DNA of 64,000 nucleotides from Cladobotryum mycophilum (taxonomy: Eukaryota; Ascomycota; Sordariomycetes; Hypocreales; Hypocreaceae): contig JAVFKD010000004.1 in NCBI GenBank assembly GCA_036429605.1, positions 3,224,001-3,288,000 on the forward strand, read 5' to 3'. The notes beneath the pieces were generated by a model, which worked only from the letters and a program-made list of their open reading frames with translations, was not told where the DNA came from and made no database searches. The position numbers and the translations under genes are program-made. Positions 47,375 through 59,360 of the stretch are shown piece by piece; position 1 is the first letter of the stretch; the number at the start of each line of letters is the position of its first letter.

Positions 47375-49132
47375 TTAGTGTGATGACGAAACATCCACCG
47401 TCGTTACCACCACAATTTTGTCGCTTCCGGGAGGTGCGCTGATGATGCTGCTCGACCTCCTCGCCGTGGCTTCCGGCGTTGGCGATAGTCCGCGCTGTGT
47501 CCTATTGCTGGCGCTCACAGACGTGCTGTGCTGGTGGCCGGGCTGGTTCCCCTGCAGCACAAGCTCGATCTGGCTCCCCCATCAGAAGCTGTGCGCCTCT
47601 CCTCGGTCGCGACCGTGTACTCCTCCTCAGTCTTGTCAAAGGTCGTCCCAAAGGTCGTCCCAAAGGTCGTCAAAACGTCCTTGGGCCGTGGCCTCGCCCT
47701 CCAAGAACGGCTCGCGTGTCGGTACTTGTAGGACGAGTCCTCTTGGCTCACGTCCTTGAGCCTAAACGCCAGGCGAAAGAGCGGCCAGCATAGCGGGAGG
47801 TTTCCGACAAAGATGGACATTCCGACCTCGGCGACGTACCAGAAGAGGAAGACGTACGAGTTCGGATTGCTGAAGTTGTAGTACCTGTTGAGGATCGCAG
47901 CCAAGATCTGCATTGGGGGCCATCGCCGTCAGTCATCGTGCCAGGGCTTGCTTTGATTGATCGAAAAAATGACAGGGTTAAACTTACGTTGAAGACACCC
48001 AAACCAAGAATGCAGCACAAGATGACTTTTCTCCTCATGGACAGCTTCGTCTTGATAATAATAGGGATAGGGATGAAGAAGAGCAGTATGTCGGATGAGA
48101 TGTTAAATGCTGTAGCAAAGATCATATGATGGTAGTAGGTCGCGCATTGCACTGTTTCCATCCATGTTAGCAAACACGCACATCAACGGCAAAAAGGTTC
48201 CAGGCGTTCAATACGTACTGATTTTGACCGGAACCGCCCAGTATTCATATGTTGGATGGCACCAGAAGAAGAGGAACATGACCATGACCAGCACGTAGCT
48301 GAAGATGCAGTAAATCGTCGCAATTCTCACAATCAGATGCTGCGTAGTTAAAACACCCTTTCTGTTCAGGAGATAAATCGTTAGCCAGCTGAATGGTTTG
48401 AAAAGAAGATATTCAAGAGATCACCCACGTCAAACGAGAGTAGAGTATCAGCAGACAGGCTTTGACCGTCCAAAGGCCCGTCAGGGTAAAGATTTCGAGC
48501 ACAAATGTCATGATACTGCCGTAGATGGCCATTCTTGTCGTTTCGGGCGTAAGCTGGGCAACCTGCTCGGGAGACATGTAGTTGCTGCCATTTCTCGCAA
48601 CTTCATTAATTGAGACAACAACGCCGGTGAAATTGGCCTAATCGTAAATATCAAGTCAGCTTTTCTTCTTCTTCTTTTTTTCTTTTTCTTTCTTTCGTTC
48701 AGGGCATATGTGGAGCGACCAGGTAGGAAGATAAACATGGAGCAGCAAGTAAGCGAGCGATGCGCACGCGGGCACGCGCAAGGGATGGAAAGCTCGCGGG
48801 GTATGTAAGAGGCAACCGGAGAATAAGCAGGCAAGGCGAGAGAGAGTGAGAGAGAGAGAAAGAGAGGGCACATACGAGGGCGAATAGCATGAGATAATCG
48901 TCTGCTTGAAGATGCTTCCATTTTCCCAATTTTATCCGTCGTGAGATTCTGTAAACAAGGCAGTGTTAGACGGAAATAAAGAAGAAATAAATAAAAATTT
49001 CCATGAGACGGGTACTGGCATCGTCGCACGGGGGGAGGGAGGGAAGACGCACAATCGACAGGCAACCAGGAAAACACCAAGCGCATATAGAATCCAGGAT
49101 TCAAGCGTAAGACTCTTTGTCGAAAATCCCAT
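47375..49132 (-). CDS. Rhodopsin-domain 7-TM membrane protein (PTH11/SAT20-like), interrupted by a 1-nt frameshift
   Basis: Fungal rhodopsin-fold integral membrane protein, a family including PTH11-related receptors. Exons: 49132..49053, 48948..48876, 48637..48429, 48361..48219, 48151..47988 and 47907..47375; introns 104, 238, 67, 67 and 80 nt. The start MGFSTKSLTLESWILYALGV leads into TM1. HLQADDYLMLFAL is the family's conserved DDYLM motif after TM1-2, then TFVLEIFTLTGLWTVKACLL, ILYSRLT, and FFWCHPTYEYWAV with the conserved Cys/Trp. The C-terminal TMs are ATYYHHMIFATAFNISSDIL and FLFWYVAEVGMSIFVGNLPL. The cytosolic tail carries a tandem TTFG repeat. At the C5 run 47576-47580 the frame shifts inside TASDGG/SQIELVLQGNQ; adding one base gives 401 codons exactly and a longer Ser/Thr-rich tail ending VVTTVDVSSSH. 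No CFEM domain is present, so ligand and signalling are unknown. Confidence 0.83.
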
Positions 49133-52100
49133 GGCGACAGCGGCCCCAAAAAGGCTGTGTACCCCCTTCGAGAGAACAACCGAAGCGGATGGTTGATATG
49201 ATTCGGAAAGATGAAGGTTGAAAAGGAAGAATGCGGGTCGGTTAAAGCTGATAAAGTCGTCGTCGGTGTCGTCGTTGTCGTGGGGTTGGTGTGGTAAAAT
49301 GATACCTTGATAGAATAGTACAGACACTGATTCATACAAGTACTTTATCCCTTTTCTCTTTTTGTTTGGTCCGCTATTGTGTCTCGGCTCTCGTGACCAT
49401 CACGGACAGAAAAGTAGTAGCCGGTCGTGCAGTCGTGCATACATGCAGTCTCACAAGGGAAAAAGAGAGGCTCCCACCCTTCGCAAGTGGGAGGGATTGG
49501 CGAATTCAAGTACCGAAGGCAAGGAGGGCCCTGTATTTAGCTGTACCTTTCCCAAAGCGTGAATAGCGTTCTAGTCCCCTCTGTAAGTTGGACCGCAAAA
49601 GAGGCTGACGTCTACGCGGAACCGAGCTGATGGTCTAAAGAGAGAAGTGCGAGACATACTTGTACGCGAGGAGAGGAGAGGAGAGGGAGGGGAGGGGAGG
49701 GGAAGAAGAATGCGACGCTGAAAAAGAGTACAACGCCAAACCACTTATTTGCATAGCAGCCCGGCAGAATCACCCTGCGAAAGGTCAAGATACTATTACT
49801 ACTACTTGGAGAGAGGGAGAAAAAAGGGCTGAGCAACTGATAATACTGTGTGTGTGGTGTGACCACTGAAAAAACAACAATGGGAGTGAGGGTCTAACCA
49901 ACTAGCTGCCTCTGCGCTTACGACGGGACATTCCCAGAATATCCAGACCCAGACTATGGGTTGACAAATTTCTTTTGGCCCCCACTAGGGCGATGATGAA
50001 CTTTGCAAGCAAGCAAGCAAGAGGTTTTTTTTTTTTGTTTTTTCCCCCCTTCTTCTCCTACAAGAGCGCGCTGGCCGACTGAATTCGGCAATTCTCGAAT
50101 CTTTAGTCTCCTCAGGTCTCGCTCAGGCCCATGGCGCGGTGCGGGTCAAAAGGGAAGGGCTGGGCGTCGGGCTGGATCCAAGCTGGGCGTAGCTGGACTG
50201 GAATGGGGAATGATGCGGATGGCGAAAACTGACTTGTCCTCATAACAATACATACTTACTTACTTGTATGTACGTACACCTACGACACACCGATAGCTGA
50301 ACAACTGCCGGCGGGTCAAAGTCGAAATGTTTGAGCCAGACAACTCCAAGTCTTTTGACAGGGGGGGCGATGGTTCATTGTGGGTGGTGTGGGCCACGGA
50401 CAGGGGGTGGAAAGAACAAGCATCCATGTTTATCGAGAGAGAAAGAGTGTGTGTGTGGACTTGTAAGTCATGGTTCTCCGGCGAATAGGATCTCAAATCA
50501 TAGCGGACGATCCTCTTCGGAATGACTTCCCGCCATGACGCTAGGAGAAACAAGGAAACATGGCCTTTTCTACAATAGGAAGCCCTTTTTTTGTTTTTGT
50601 TTTTGTTTTTTTTTCGGTATGCAACAGTAAATAGTCTGGTATGGTGGTGCTATTGTCAAGGGATGCTGAATAGCAGAGCACATCTACATAATAGTTGTTA
50701 GTATAACAGCGCATGTTGTATGTATGTATGTCCTCTACATATTTGTACAACAGCAGTATGAATATAGTACCATCTAGTCAGTCAAGCACTGACACTTCTT
50801 CAAGCATGAACCAGACACTGCTGACTCTTTTCTCCGAGGGGGTCATGCAGCAGTTCGATCGTCTTAGCACGTACATAGGTTAGGTGCCTCGATAGGTGCC
50901 TCGATAGGTGCCTCGTTCGCCGTCTCGCTTCTTCGAACCGAGGCCCTAGACCTGCACAATCATGAGCAAGCGACTGCTTTAGCCAATGCTTGAAACGGAC
51001 ATGGCTGCCGTCGCTCCATCTTTGGTTGGTTGTGTGGTTGGTGCTTGTTATTAAAGGGTCAAAGGGGAGAGCTCGGCGCAAAAACGGCTTCTCCAGACGT
51101 TGGGTTGCAACAATTGCGGTTTCTATTCCTTGGCCTCCCGGTCCGAAAAGGCCCCCATGTTCCAAAACTCTTCAAGGGTATGGAGGAGCTCCAGATGATG
51201 ATGCACGAAATGCAGGAGGAGATTGCGGAGATAGTTGTACGTTGGTGCATGCACGCACGCATGCCCATGCCCATATCCAGTATGGACGAACCAGCAGCAA
51301 TGTTACATGCCAGTTACAGAATTGCCTTCCGTCCGTTCCCGTTGCAGATCCCCGGTTCACGAACCTGTTGATATGGTTCTGATTCTGGTTCTGGTTCTTG
51401 ATTCAGATCCCAATTCCTTCGGAAAATTCTTACTTGGAGAGTTGCATGATTAGTTTTTCTTGGCTTTTCGGTGAGAATCCCAAGATTGGCTCGATGGATT
51501 CAAGCTATTCTGAGATGAGATGAGATGAGATGAGGTGGTCATCTCCATCGTAGCAAGTCGTAAGCATCATGTCACTCGTTCCTGAGAAATGAGTCGCGCA
51601 ATGCAACGTCGGCGGTCCTTCCACGAGAATCTTTGCAGATTCCATCATTCTATCATTTTTATCCACCGGAATAAAGGATTGTTCATTTCCGCGACTCGGC
51701 CTTGTTGGTTCATGATGTTGCAAGTGGTTTCTGTTCTTTTATCAAGGATAACCAACCCCTGCCATTGCATGATGTCGAAAAAAGAGAGATGTGACAGCGA
51801 GATGGATGATTCCACTACATCATATACAATGAAAACAGACCGCAGGCAGAGCATCCAGCGATGCATGCATGGATCAATCGTGACAAGCAAAATGGAGTTT
51901 GTGGCAACAAGAAAAAGGAAAGAAAAGAAAAAGGCCTTCGGAAAGACAGCCGAGCGGGCTTTTGATGAAGGGAAGCGTCATTTTTTTGCGCGGCATTTTG
52001 CGAAGCGACAGCACGTGCGTGCGTGCATACATACTTGTACGTATGTACACCACTGTACTACTACCATCACAGCGCAGGGGCAGCTCAGTCAGTGTCTTGG

Positions 52101-52381
52101 GCCTCTCTCCTCTTCGTCTAACGGAATTATTAGTGGTCTGGTCGGTCTGACCTGACCTGACCTGGTCTGGGTGTTGGCGATGCATGTCCCACATTGCCAA
52201 AATAGAATTCATTGCCATTACCATTACCATTGCCTATTGATGCGCTAAAGCACCATCTTTCTGTCCAAGCCATTCTCTCAAGCGAGAGAGCAGCGGCAGC
52301 AGTCGGTTGTAAATTAATTAACAAGATAATTGCTTGCCATATCGTTCATCTATCCATCAATATCCATCATAGCACATAATA
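49133..52381. other. Intergenic, no gene recognised
   Basis: 3.2 kb. G4-like GGGAGGGGAGGGGAGGGG at about 49685-49703, T-rich runs near 50025-50045 and 50587-50615, a 12-bp tandem repeat at 50881-50915, GATGA repeats at 51511-51533 and CCATTA triplets near 52212-52232. The stretch near 51183-51236 reads like a short Met/Glu-rich helix on the plus strand, but no gene can be built around it. Confidence 0.5.
50881..50915. repeat. 12-bp tandem repeat
   Basis: Three near-perfect copies of TAGGTGCCTCGA, head to tail. No function is evident. Confidence 0.85.
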
Positions 52382-54405
52382 ATGGCAAACTCAACACCAA
52401 CAACGACAACAACCACCACCTCAACATCGTCCATCGACGACTTCACCACAAAGTCCTTCGACTTCATCATCGTAGGAGGCGGAACCGCTGGCCTGGCCGT
52501 CGCATCCCGCCTCGCGGAAAATGGAACATTCACCGTCGGTCTGATCGAAGCCGGGGCCATCGCCGAGGGCCACGACGACGTCGACATTCCCGCTCACTAT
52601 GGCAGGACGTTGGGCGGTCCCTACGACTGGCAGTTTGAGACGGTGCCTCAGGAGGGCCTCGGTGGTCGATCCCTGCCGTGGCCACGAGGCAAGGTCCTTG
52701 GCGGCACGAGCGCCATCAACTTTATGACTTGGGTACGTGCGAGCAGAGAAGATTATGATGCCTGGGAGTCGTTGGGAAACCCTGGGTGGGGATGGGACGA
52801 TTTATTGTGAGTTGGTTCTTGGTATCTCATCTCTCCAACTGTCTGTCTGTCTGTCACTTATCAGATGGATAAATATATGAATTTTTATAGACGGCCCCAT
52901 AGAGTAATTTGCTAATATCCTTAAAATAGGCCCTTCTTTAAGAAAGCAGAGACTTTCCATCCTCCAACGGAGCAACTACAGAGCCGATACAATGTCTCTC
53001 ACCATCTAGACGCCTTTGGCAAAACAGGCCCCATCCATATATCGTATTGTACTGACTATTCTCCATCTCACCAACACTGGCATCAAACATTGAACGCCCT
53101 CGGTGTTGATACCAACCCTGCCCACGTGGCCGGGTCCAATGTTGGTGCATGGACAAACATCAATGCCATAGACCCACGCACAGCCACTCGGTCCTATTCG
53201 GCGCACTATCATTCTCTCTCTTCCAATCTTCACATTCTAACAGAGGCCACTGTCGATGAGGTTATTCTCGGTCAGACTGGCGATGAACTTGTGGCTACTG
53301 GGGTCCGCTTCACACACCAGGGCAAAGAACATGTCATCTCTGCATCCCGAGAGGTCATATTGTCTGCTGGCAGTGTTAAATCGCCTGAGATACTGGAGCT
53401 TTCTGGAATAGGCAACCCTAAAATCTTAGAGAGAGCGGGTATTCCGTTAAAGGTCAATAGCCCACAGGTTGGAGAAAATCTCCAGGAACATCTAAGTGAG
53501 TTTCATCTTAATCATCTGCTATTCAGCGAATAACAATGACTAACAACCAGAAAGTGTTGGCAATTATTGTTGAGGTCGACGCCAATATTCCCAACCCTGA
53601 TGATCTAAAAACAGACGTGGCGTATTCAACTGCTGCTAGGGAGCAATACTTAAAGGATAAAACCGGCCCCCTGACCATTCTTCCATGCTCCATCTGCTAT
53701 CTACCCTTCACTCAGTTCATGTCCGACGATACCATTGACTCCTTATCCTCCAAGGCCGACGCATTAACCATCTTTACTCCTGAAAACAAGGCCATCTTGA
53801 ACCAGCGTCTCAAGGAGCGCGCCAATCTTGGACAGATTGAGTACATTTTCGATCTTGGCAACTGGAACCCATTCTATAAGAACGAAAACGGTAAGAAGTA
53901 TGGCACCGTGTTGCAGATTCTTCAGTATCCCTATTCAGTCGGCTCGATTCACATCCAGCCCCAGAACGGGACGAAGCCTACGGGAGAAGATAAGCCCCTG
54001 ATTGATCCTGCTTACTATGGCGGCCCCCACGGAGAACTAGACATGGAAATAATGCAAGAGTGCGTCCAGTTTGCGAGCAAGATCACCAGCACAGCGCCTC
54101 TGGCAGATATCATCAAGGGACCAGTCTCCCCATCAGCCGCGACCATTGCCGATAGGGATCTCTTGAAACAATGGATCGTCGATAACACGATTACCGATTG
54201 GCATCCCATTGGAACCTGCGCCATGGGTGGCAAGGCAGGCATTCGCGGTGGTGTTGTGGACGAGCGTTTGCGAGTATATGGTGTCAAGGGGTTGAGGGTT
54301 GTTGATGCCAGTATCATGCCGCTTCATATTAGCGCTCATCCCCAGGCGACCATATATGCAATTGGAGAGAAGGCGGCGCACATGATACTCAAGGATAATG
54401 CCTAG
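52382..54405 (+). CDS. GMC-family FAD oxidoreductase (alcohol/choline oxidase type)
   Basis: Flavin-dependent oxidation of an alcohol to an aldehyde. Exons: 52382..52806, 52930..53495 and 53555..54405; introns 123 and 59 nt; 613 residues. No signal peptide, so probably intracellular or peroxisomal; no clear SKL tail. The dinucleotide fold is DFIIVGGGTAGLAVASRLAE, GMC signature 1 is RGKVLGGTSAINFMTWVRAS, signature 2 SAGSVKSPEILELSGIG. The active-site His lies in DWHPIGTCAMGG and the second His/Asn position is His in SAHPQATIYAIGE, so both catalytic positions are kept. Intron 2 must end at AAG (53552-53554) because the upstream CAG (53548-53550) would break the frame. The substrate cannot be inferred. 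Convergent with the PQ-loop gene (170 bp between stops). Confidence 0.9.
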
Positions 54406-54574
54406 AGCCTCGAACGCCAGCTGTGAATAGATGGTGTGAGTTGTTAGATCTAGAGCAAATGTTTCTACATATGTATAGAAGATATTCCGACGTTCTGCCT
54501 TTCTTTTGATGACTCTATGTCTCTATTCCTCTGAAAATGCGTCGGTCTCGGAGGGTTCAGGGGAGGTAGATGCT

Positions 54575-55638
54575 TTAACTTGAAGGATCCGCTTCGCTGT
54601 CCCCGCCGGAGAACCCAACGCGAGCCCTCGCAATAGTGAACTCACTTGAGGGGGTTCGAAAAACAGAAGTCGAGGAGGGCAGGTTCTGGAGCGTGATGCT
54701 GTTGTCGTGTATGCCATCTGAATCAACATTCGATGCCGCCTCTGGAGATGTCTCTGCCTGAGTTTCTGATGATTTCAGGGTTCTTCTCAGCCAGGGGGCA
54801 AAGTTGTAATATCCTCCTGCAGCAAAAACGCCGATCCAAAGAGCAAGCTCAGTGCCGTAAATGACCACGCCAAGAACATCCATCTTGGGCTGAAAGAAGA
54901 TGGAGACGAGAGAGAAGAGATCGCCAGCCGCATCAATGCCCACAAAAATGAATGAGATACCGCGCACAGAGCGGTGGATATAAATGTCCCAGTAGTGCCT
55001 GAGGACCCCGGCAGCTAGCAGTGAAGCAGAAAGCACAGCCACCAGGGTGTCTGGCCATGTTAAGCCTGAAGAGTGAGCGGCGCGAAGGGAAAAAACGAGG
55101 CCGACTTCTGTACCGGCCATGAAGAGAATGATGGGCACAACGACAGAAAGGCTGCGAATAACAGACCAACGCTAGGATGCAAAATGTCAACCAAACAGTC
55201 CAGGTCGCAAAGAAGGATGGAGATTCATACCTTTTCATAGTATTGGCACTGAATCCAAGTGATTAAGCTGAGCAGGGTTAGAACCTGGGGTTGGATTCGT
55301 AGAGCCACATTGAAGCCCTTTGTGATGTTATACACTCCAAGCGGGACGCCCGCCCAGGCCCATAGCATCATCATCGAGGGCTGAAGACCGGTGGTGTTGT
55401 GTCGTCGATAGTTGATAATGATTTGAGGGATGAGCTATTTCTAATATGAGCTTTCGACAGAAGCATGATCATTACGTCGAGGATCTTTACCTGTACTGAC
55501 CAACAGACCTGATTGAGGAGACTTGAATATTAGTTCATGTTGAAAATATTTGAAGTTGAAGTCATGTATAGCGAATAAGTAATATTCACTTACAGCTCCA
55601 GCAGTCCCCAACACATTGGCTGCTACAGAGGTTCCCAT
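54575..55638 (-). CDS. PQ-loop repeat membrane protein with an 18-nt microexon
   Basis: Integral membrane protein of the PQ-loop/MtN3-like superfamily, often lysosomal or vacuolar exporters such as cystinosin and cationic amino acid transporters. Exons: 55638..55594, 55508..55491 (18 nt), 55434..55231 and 55171..54575; introns 85, 56 and 59 nt; 287 residues. The start MGTSVAANVLGTAGA runs through the microexon VCWSVQ into the first PQ-loop LIPQIIINYRRHNTTGLQPS. A second loop-like segment is YWDIYIHRSVRGISFIFVGI. About seven hydrophobic segments and a Ser/Thr-rich cytosolic tail are visible. The microexon is well supported because joining exon 1 directly to exon 3 would delete the canonical segment before the PQ dipeptide. 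Divergent from MSH2. Confidence 0.85.
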
Positions 55639-56072
55639 CCTACTATGATTTAGATAGTGTATTTGTTCGGTTCCTATTTCTCAATGATGAAGTAATTATT
55701 ATTATTACCAGATAGGCAGTATTTCATCCACATCATCCAGCAGATTTTGCGAGATTCGAGTTTGAGAGCAACAGCTACCCGGGAGTGACGCCGTGGGTAA
55801 AAGTCGGCTGTCGATTTCGCGTCACCAATCTTTAATTGATTGCAGCTGAAAACGCGTCTCCCAGGGGATGGTATTGGACTCGAGACGCGACAAGTTGCTT
55901 TTGCGGGCTGAATGTCTATCAAAAATACGGAGTACGGAGCACGGAGTAGCAACCAGTACTGCACTCCGTAATTATACAGGTGATAGATCTCTGGCAGCAT
56001 CTGATCTCATCTCCTGCACTGCACAATAATTGGATCCAGTATATCATCTGGGTGCTGCAAACCACACTCGCC
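55639..56072. promoter_or_regulatory. Shared divergent promoter, PQ-loop gene / MSH2
   Basis: 434 bp between starts. It contains a cluster of TACGGAGTA-type elements, two TACGGAG and one CACGGAGTA direct units at 55925-55947 and one inverted ACTCCGTA at 55962-55969. Confidence 0.55.
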
Positions 56073-59005
56073 ATGGCTTCAAGACCAGAACTAAAGGTAT
56101 TTATTCCTGGCACCTGCTCATCATCCATCCCTCCCTCCCCTAACCTGGTGGGATCCGAGTAAGCTGACAGCGCATGTCATGACCAGCTCGACGACGAAGG
56201 CGGCTTCATCCGCTTCTTCAAGTCTCTCTCCACCGAAAACGAGGACACCATCCGAATATTTGATCGAGGCGATTGGTATACTGCCCATGGAAACGATGCC
56301 AACTTTATTGCCAAAACTGTACGTTTGAGCTTGACCCAGAAGAAGAAGAAGAAGAAGAGATGGACTGCCATGCTAACCTTGGCTCAAACCAGGTCTATAA
56401 GACGACATCTGTCGTAAGACAGCTTGGGCGAAATGATCACACGGGTCTCCCCTCGGTCACCATGACCATGACCGTTTTCCGACAGTTCCTCAGAGAAGCC
56501 CTGTTCAAGCTGGGGAAGAGGATCGAGATCTGGCAGAGCCCCAACGGTCGAATGCAATGGAAATGCGCCAAGCAGGCATCCCCAGGTAACCTGCAGGATG
56601 TCGAGGATGAGCTCGGTGGCCAAATCGATTCAGCCCCCATGATCATGGCCGTCAAGATCACGGCAAAGGCCTCGGAAGCTCGGAGCGTTGGTGTCTGCTT
56701 CGCCGACGCAAGTGTTCGAGAATTGGGAGTCAGCGAGTTCCTCGACAACGACCTCTACTCCAACTTCGAGGCCCTCTTGATCCAGCTTGGCGTCCGAGAG
56801 TGCCTCGTCCAGTTCGACAAGAGCGAAAAGGAAAAGGACCCCGAGCTTGCAAAGCTAAGGCAGATCATCGACAACTGCGGCGTTGCCATTGCAGAGCGGC
56901 CCGCCGGGGACTTTGGTATCCGGGATATCGAGCAGGACCTGGCTCGTCTGCTCAAGGACGAAAAGTCGGCCGCAATGCTGCCCCAGACAGACCTTAAGTT
57001 GGCCATGGGATCTGCGGCATGCTTAATCAAGTACATCGGCGCCTTGCAGGACCCATCCAACTTTGGACAATATCAGTTATACCAGCATGATTTGGCTCAT
57101 TACATGAAGCTCGATGCTGCGGCCCTCAAAGCGCTGAACCTCATGCCTGGTCCGCGAGATGGATCCAAGACGATGAGCATCTACGGTGTTTTGAACCACT
57201 GCAAGACCCCCGTGGGCAGCCGTCTGCTTGCGCAGTGGCTAAAGCAGCCGTTGATGAGCAAGGACGAGATTGAGAAGCGACAACAGCTGGTTGAGGCGTT
57301 CTATAATGATACAGAGCTCCGCCAAACTATGCAAGAGGAGCATCTTCGATCCGTGCCGGACCTGTATCGCCTAGCAAAGCGATTCCAGCGCGGCAAAGCT
57401 AATTTAGAGGATGTAGTGCGTGCATACCAAGTCGTCATTCGCCTCCCTGGCTTCATCGGCACCTTGGAGGGAGTAATGGACGAAGCATACAAGGATCCCC
57501 TTGATGAAGCCTATACAACCAAACTCCGTGATCTGTCCGATAATTTGGGCAAGCTCCAGGACATGGTGGAGCAAACCGTCGATCTCGACGCCCTCGACCG
57601 ACACGAATACATCATCAAGCCAGAGTACGACCAGAGCCTCCGCATCATCCGCAAGAAGCTCGACCAGCTCGACCGGGACATCAGGCAAGAGTTCCTCGAC
57701 GCCGCGAGCGACCTGGGCCAAGAGCCGGACAAGAAAATCTACCTCGAAACGAACCACAAGGTGCACGGCGTGTGCATGCGGCTCACGAGGCAGGAGGCTG
57801 GCTGCATCCGAAACAAGTCCGGATACCAGGAGTGCTCGACGCAGAAGAACGGCGTGTACTTTACGACCAAGAAGCTGCAGTCCTTCCGCCGGGAATACGA
57901 TCAGCTGTCGCAAAACTATAACCGCACCCAGAGCAGTTTGGTGAATGAAGTCGTCCAGGTAGCGGCCTCATATTGCCCGGTCCTCGAGCGGCTGGCCGGT
58001 GTGCTCGCCCATCTAGACGTCATCGTCTCCCTCTCACACGCCGCCGTTCACGCTCCCGAAGCCTACGTTCGGCCCACGATTCATCCCCGTGGCGAAGGGC
58101 AGACCAAGCTTGTTGGCGCGCGTCATCCGTGCATGGAGCTTCAAGACGACGTTCAGTTCATTACCAACGATGTCGACCTTACGAGGGACAAGTCTTCCTT
58201 CCTCATCATCACCGGTCCCAACATGGGTGGTAAATCGACGTATATCCGTCAAGCCGGCGTGATTGCCCTCATGGCCCAAGTCGGATCCTTTGTCCCTTGC
58301 TCCGAAGCGGAGCTCACCATCTACGATTCCATTCTTGCGCGTGTCGGTGCCAGCGACTCTCAGCTCAAGGGCGTCTCCACCTTTATGGCCGAAATGCTCG
58401 AGACAGCCAACATCCTCAAGTCGGCCACTAAGGAGTCCTTTATCATTATCGATGAGCTGGGCCGTGGTACGTCGACGTATGACGGCTTCGGCCTCGCATG
58501 GGCCATCTCCGAGCACATCATCAAGGAGATTGGCTGCTTCGCCATGTTCGCTACGCACTTCCACGAACTCACCGCCCTGGCGGACCAATACCCCCAGGTC
58601 AAGAACATGCACGTCACCGCACACATCAGCGGCACCGACGGCGACAACTCCAAGCGCGAAGTCACGCTCCTATACAAAGTCGAACCCGGCATCTGCGACC
58701 AGAGTTTCGGCATTCACGTGGCCGAGCTGGTGCGCTTCCCGGACAAGGTCGTGCGCATGGCCAAGCGCAAGGCCGATGAGCTGGAGGACTTTACCACGAA
58801 GCACGAGGATCTAGGGCTGAGCTACAGCACTGAGGATGTCGAAGAGGGAAGCGCCATGCTGAAGCAGGTCCTCATCCAATGGAAAGAAGCCGTCGAGGGC
58901 GGGCAGATGAGCAAAGAGGAACAGGTCGCGAAGCTCAAGGAACTGGTAGCGGCAGATACAAAATTGCTCGCCAACCCCTTCTTCCAGTCAGTCAAAGCAC
59001 TATAA
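56073..59005 (+). CDS. MSH2: DNA mismatch repair protein MSH2
   Basis: MutS homologue forming MutSalpha/MutSbeta with MSH6/MSH3 to recognise mismatches. Exons: 56073..56096 (only 8 codons, MASRPELK), 56187..56318 and 56393..59005; introns 90 and 74 nt; 922 residues. N-terminal MutS domain: GGFIRFFKSL and TIRIFDRGDWYTAHGNDANF. Connector, lever and clamp regions follow (SIYGVLNHCKTPVGSRLLAQ, WLKQPLMSKDEIEKRQQLVE, GSRLLAQWLKQPL). The ATPase domain carries Walker A GPNMGGKSTYIRQ at about 660-672, signature GVSTFMAEMLETANILKSAT, Walker B FIIIDELGRGTSTYDG, and the D-loop ATHFHELTALADQ. The C-terminal interaction helix-turn-helix is present. Intron 2 contains an AGAAGA purine repeat. Length and order match fungal MSH2. 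Confidence 0.97.
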
Positions 59006-59285
59006 AGCAGGACTGCAGTGGGATAGAAAGAAAGAAAAAGGGGAACTGCGATATGAGCGAAGTGTATTATAATCTCAGCAACGTTTGGCGTTGAGGGTAC
59101 GGACAGCGGGAAGAACATTAGGTTAATATATATGGACATTAATGCATTTCACTCTACGAAGTATAAAGATATACATGTTTATATCACGAGAAGTGATGAA
59201 TTGAACCAGGATGAACTTTCCATGTCTGTAGCGACTACGGCTTGCTAACTGCCTAGGAGATAGAAGATAAGAAGCGGAGAGTTAC

Positions 59286-59360
59286 GGTGTTGGAAGGATC
59301 AATATGGTAAAATATAATCATGGCAATCATAAACCATCCTCGAAGAGAGTTTATCATCAA
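59286..59360 (-). ncRNA. Degenerate fourth copy of the box C/D element
   Basis: Box C-like TTGATGA at 59360-59354 and the shared GGTTTATGATT core are present, but the expected CTGA box D is missing (TTGATC instead) and CTACATTGT is lost. Probably a decayed copy in the weak intron 59401..59253. Confidence 0.4.

Noticed and set aside
51030..51371. Plus-strand frame reading a Met/Glu-rich helix followed by a donor-like GTACG
   Set aside because: Surrounding frames contain stops, no partner exon or acceptor could be found, and no family is recognisable.
58034..58624. Open frame antisense to the MSH2 ATPase domain
   Set aside because: Shadow of a conserved coding segment.
41315..59005. Photolyase, MSH2 and primase as a DNA-repair gene cluster
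   Set aside because: They are separated by unrelated transporters and lie on both strands; proximity is probably chance.
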